Shown: positions 5,081-6,121 of the stretch, piece by piece | How the letters are laid out: the number at the start of each line of letters is the position of its first letter | Numbering within the stretch: the first letter of the stretch is position 1 | NCBI GenBank assembly: GCA_023412745.1 | Contig: JAEZBZ010000370.1 | Span: 1-6,121, forward strand | From: Pseudomonadota bacterium | GTDB taxonomy: Bacteria > Pseudomonadota > Alphaproteobacteria > Rhizobiales > Hyphomicrobiaceae | Direction of reading: 5' to 3' | Length of the DNA stretch: 6,121 nucleotides | Notes under the pieces: generated by a model | The model's database searches: none | What the model saw: only the letters and a program-made list of their open reading frames with translations | Told to the model about the DNA's origin: nothing | Position numbers and translations under genes: made by a program

Positions 5081-5851
5081 ATGGCAAAGCTCGAAATTCA
5101 CCAGTTTCCCTGCCTCAGCGATAACTATGGCGTGCTGATCCGCGACCCCGAGTCCGGCCTGGTTGCGTCGATCGACGCGCCGGAAACGGCAGCAATCAAA
5201 CGCGCGCTGGCTGACAAGGGCTGGACGCTGACACACATCCTGACAACCCACCATCACGCTGATCATACGGACGGTAACCTGCCGCTGAAGAGCGAGACCA
5301 ACTGCACGATCATCGGACCCAGGGCGGAAGCAGCCAAAATCCCGGGCATCGACAAGCAGGTCGGCGAAGGTGACGTGTTCGATTTTGGCTCGTTCAAGGT
5401 GCACGTGTTCGACACCCCGGGCCACACGGCCGGGCACATTACCTATTGGATCCCCTCCGCCGACGTCGCGTTTGCCGGCGATACGCTGTTCGCGCTCGGC
5501 TGCGGTCGCATCCTCGAAGGCACCCACGAGAGAATGTGGCACTCGCTGGAGAAGCTGATGGCGCTGCCGCCCGCGACGCAGGTCTACTGCGGCCATGAGT
5601 ACACGCTGTCCAATGCCAAGTTCGCGCTGACCATCGAACCTGAGAACGCGGCACTGCAAGCGCGCACCAAGGAGATCGAGAAGATGGTGGCGGCCGGTCA
5701 GCCGACGCTGCCGACCCGCATCGATGTGGAACTCGCCACCAACCCATTCCTGCGCCCGGGGAGTCCTGAGATCCGCGCACGGCTCGGCATGGCCGGCGAA
5801 CCGGACTGGAAGGTGTTCGGCGAAATCCGTGAGCGCAAAAACCGCGGCTGA
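5081..5851 (+). CDS. gloB: hydroxyacylglutathione hydrolase (glyoxalase II)
   Basis: This 256-residue cytosolic metallo-beta-lactamase-fold enzyme hydrolyses S-D-lactoylglutathione to D-lactate and glutathione, the second step of methylglyoxal detoxification. The binuclear metal site is complete: THHHADH (56-62, with His57, His59, Asp61, His62), His115 in DTPGHTAGH, Asp134 in FAGDTLF, and His172 in YCGHEYT. GCGRILEG (140-147) supplies the glutathione-contacting basic residue. The C-terminal helical domain carries NPFLRPGSPEIRARLG and ends with the WKVFGEIRERK segment usual for GloB. Length is standard for the family. ATG 5081 has an ideal ribosome binding site. The gene is divergent from the methyltransferase and ends before an intrinsic terminator, so it is probably monocistronic. 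Confidence 0.96.
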   Translation: MAKLEIHQFPCLSDNYGVLIRDPESGLVASIDAPETAAIKRALADKGWTLTHILTTHHHADHTDGNLPLKSETNCTIIGPRAEAAKIPGIDKQVGEGDVFDFGSFKVHVFDTPGHTAGHITYWIPSADVAFAGDTLFALGCGRILEGTHERMWHSLEKLMALPPATQVYCGHEYTLSNAKFALTIEPENAALQARTKEIEKMVAAGQPTLPTRIDVELATNPFLRPGSPEIRARLGMAGEPDWKVFGEIRERKNRG

Positions 5852-5915
5852 CCATTTTCGCGGCGCGATGGCCCCCGACTCAGAGGGCGCCCAGCACAGC
5901 TCTCAAAGCAATCGC

Positions 5916-5943
5916 AAAAGGCCTCACATTGTCGGGCCTTTTT
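5916..5943 (+). terminator. intrinsic terminator downstream of gloB
   Basis: AAAAGGCC (5916-5923) and GGCCTTTT (5935-5942) form a perfect 8-bp stem with an 11-nt loop, ending in five T residues (5939-5943). It lies 65 bp after the gloB stop. Because the stem is flanked by A-run and T-run, it could act on either strand. Confidence 0.8.
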
Positions 5944-6103
5944 GACTTATCCACCGTTGAGAAAACACGCTTTTCCTCGGCAAACACCAGATTTCAGCGC
6001 GATCCTTTGGACAGCGTCTGTGCTGCGCTTGCGAGCCCCTCACGACTCATAAAGAGTGCCGAATCAAGCAAAGGATTACGGCGACAAGCGGGGGCTTATA
6101 GAA

Positions 6104-6121
6104 ATGAAGCGCGAGACCTCA
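6104..6121 (+). CDS. possible start of a further gene (first six codons only)
   Basis: An ATG at 6104 opens a frame (MKRETS) that runs off the window. GGGGG at 6090-6094, 9 nt upstream, could be a ribosome binding site. Six codons allow no identification; the preceding 160 bp look non-coding, which fits a promoter and leader. This is a tentative call. Confidence 0.28.

Noticed and set aside
5045..5659. 204-codon minus-strand frame antisense to gloB
   Set aside because: gloB has a complete metal-binding site; the antisense translation shows no coherent motifs.
5842..5863. Hairpin CCGCG / CGCGG at the gloB stop as a terminator
   Set aside because: Short stem, 12-nt loop and no T-run; the 5916-5943 structure is far better.

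Overview
The window looks like a chromosomal housekeeping segment from an alphaproteobacterium of the order Hyphomicrobiales, most likely the Bradyrhizobium / Rhodopseudomonas / Afipia group. This rests on high-GC coding sequence, the pairing of hisC with a short stand-alone tyrA, a methyltransferase divergent from gloB, and protein wording I associate with that group. No database search was possible, so the placement is by recognition only. I see no phage, transposon, CRISPR or RNA-gene signature.

Layout. (1) Bases 1-438 (+) are the 3' end of an adenosylcobalamin-dependent (class II) ribonucleotide reductase with a cysteine-rich tail. (2) Bases 439-787 are an unusually AT-rich intergenic stretch with one perfect DnaA-box sequence and small hairpins but no convincing gene. 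(3) Bases 788-1222 (+) encode a 144-residue protein of unknown function; its N-terminal part carries an in-frame palindrome that reads MAGLDPAI, like the dispersed repeats of Bradyrhizobium-type genomes. (4) Converging on it from the right is a minus-strand cluster hisC (4017-2911), tyrA (2914-1970) and a ChaC-type gamma-glutamylcyclotransferase (1967-1245). The genes overlap by 4 bp or sit 2 bp apart, which indicates one translationally coupled operon. (5) Upstream of hisC, also on the minus strand, is a SAM-methyltransferase-like gene (4940-4179). (6) Across a 140-bp divergent region lies gloB (5081-5851, +), followed by a good intrinsic terminator at 5916-5943. (7) Bases 5944-6121 are non-coding except for a possible first six codons of another gene at the right edge.

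How the genes fit together. HisC and TyrA form an aromatic/histidine amino-acid unit: TyrA oxidises prephenate or arogenate, and HisC-family aminotransferases coupled to tyrA often transaminate the aromatic keto acid as well as imidazole acetol phosphate. The downstream ChaC enzyme degrades glutathione, while the nearby GloB regenerates glutathione from S-lactoylglutathione in methylglyoxal detoxification. The methyltransferase has no known substrate. Most of the window is ordinary metabolism. The points most worth a second look are the palindrome inside the unknown gene, the unknown protein itself, the DnaA box, the ChaC gene in an amino-acid operon, and the degenerate SAM motif of the gloB-linked methyltransferase.
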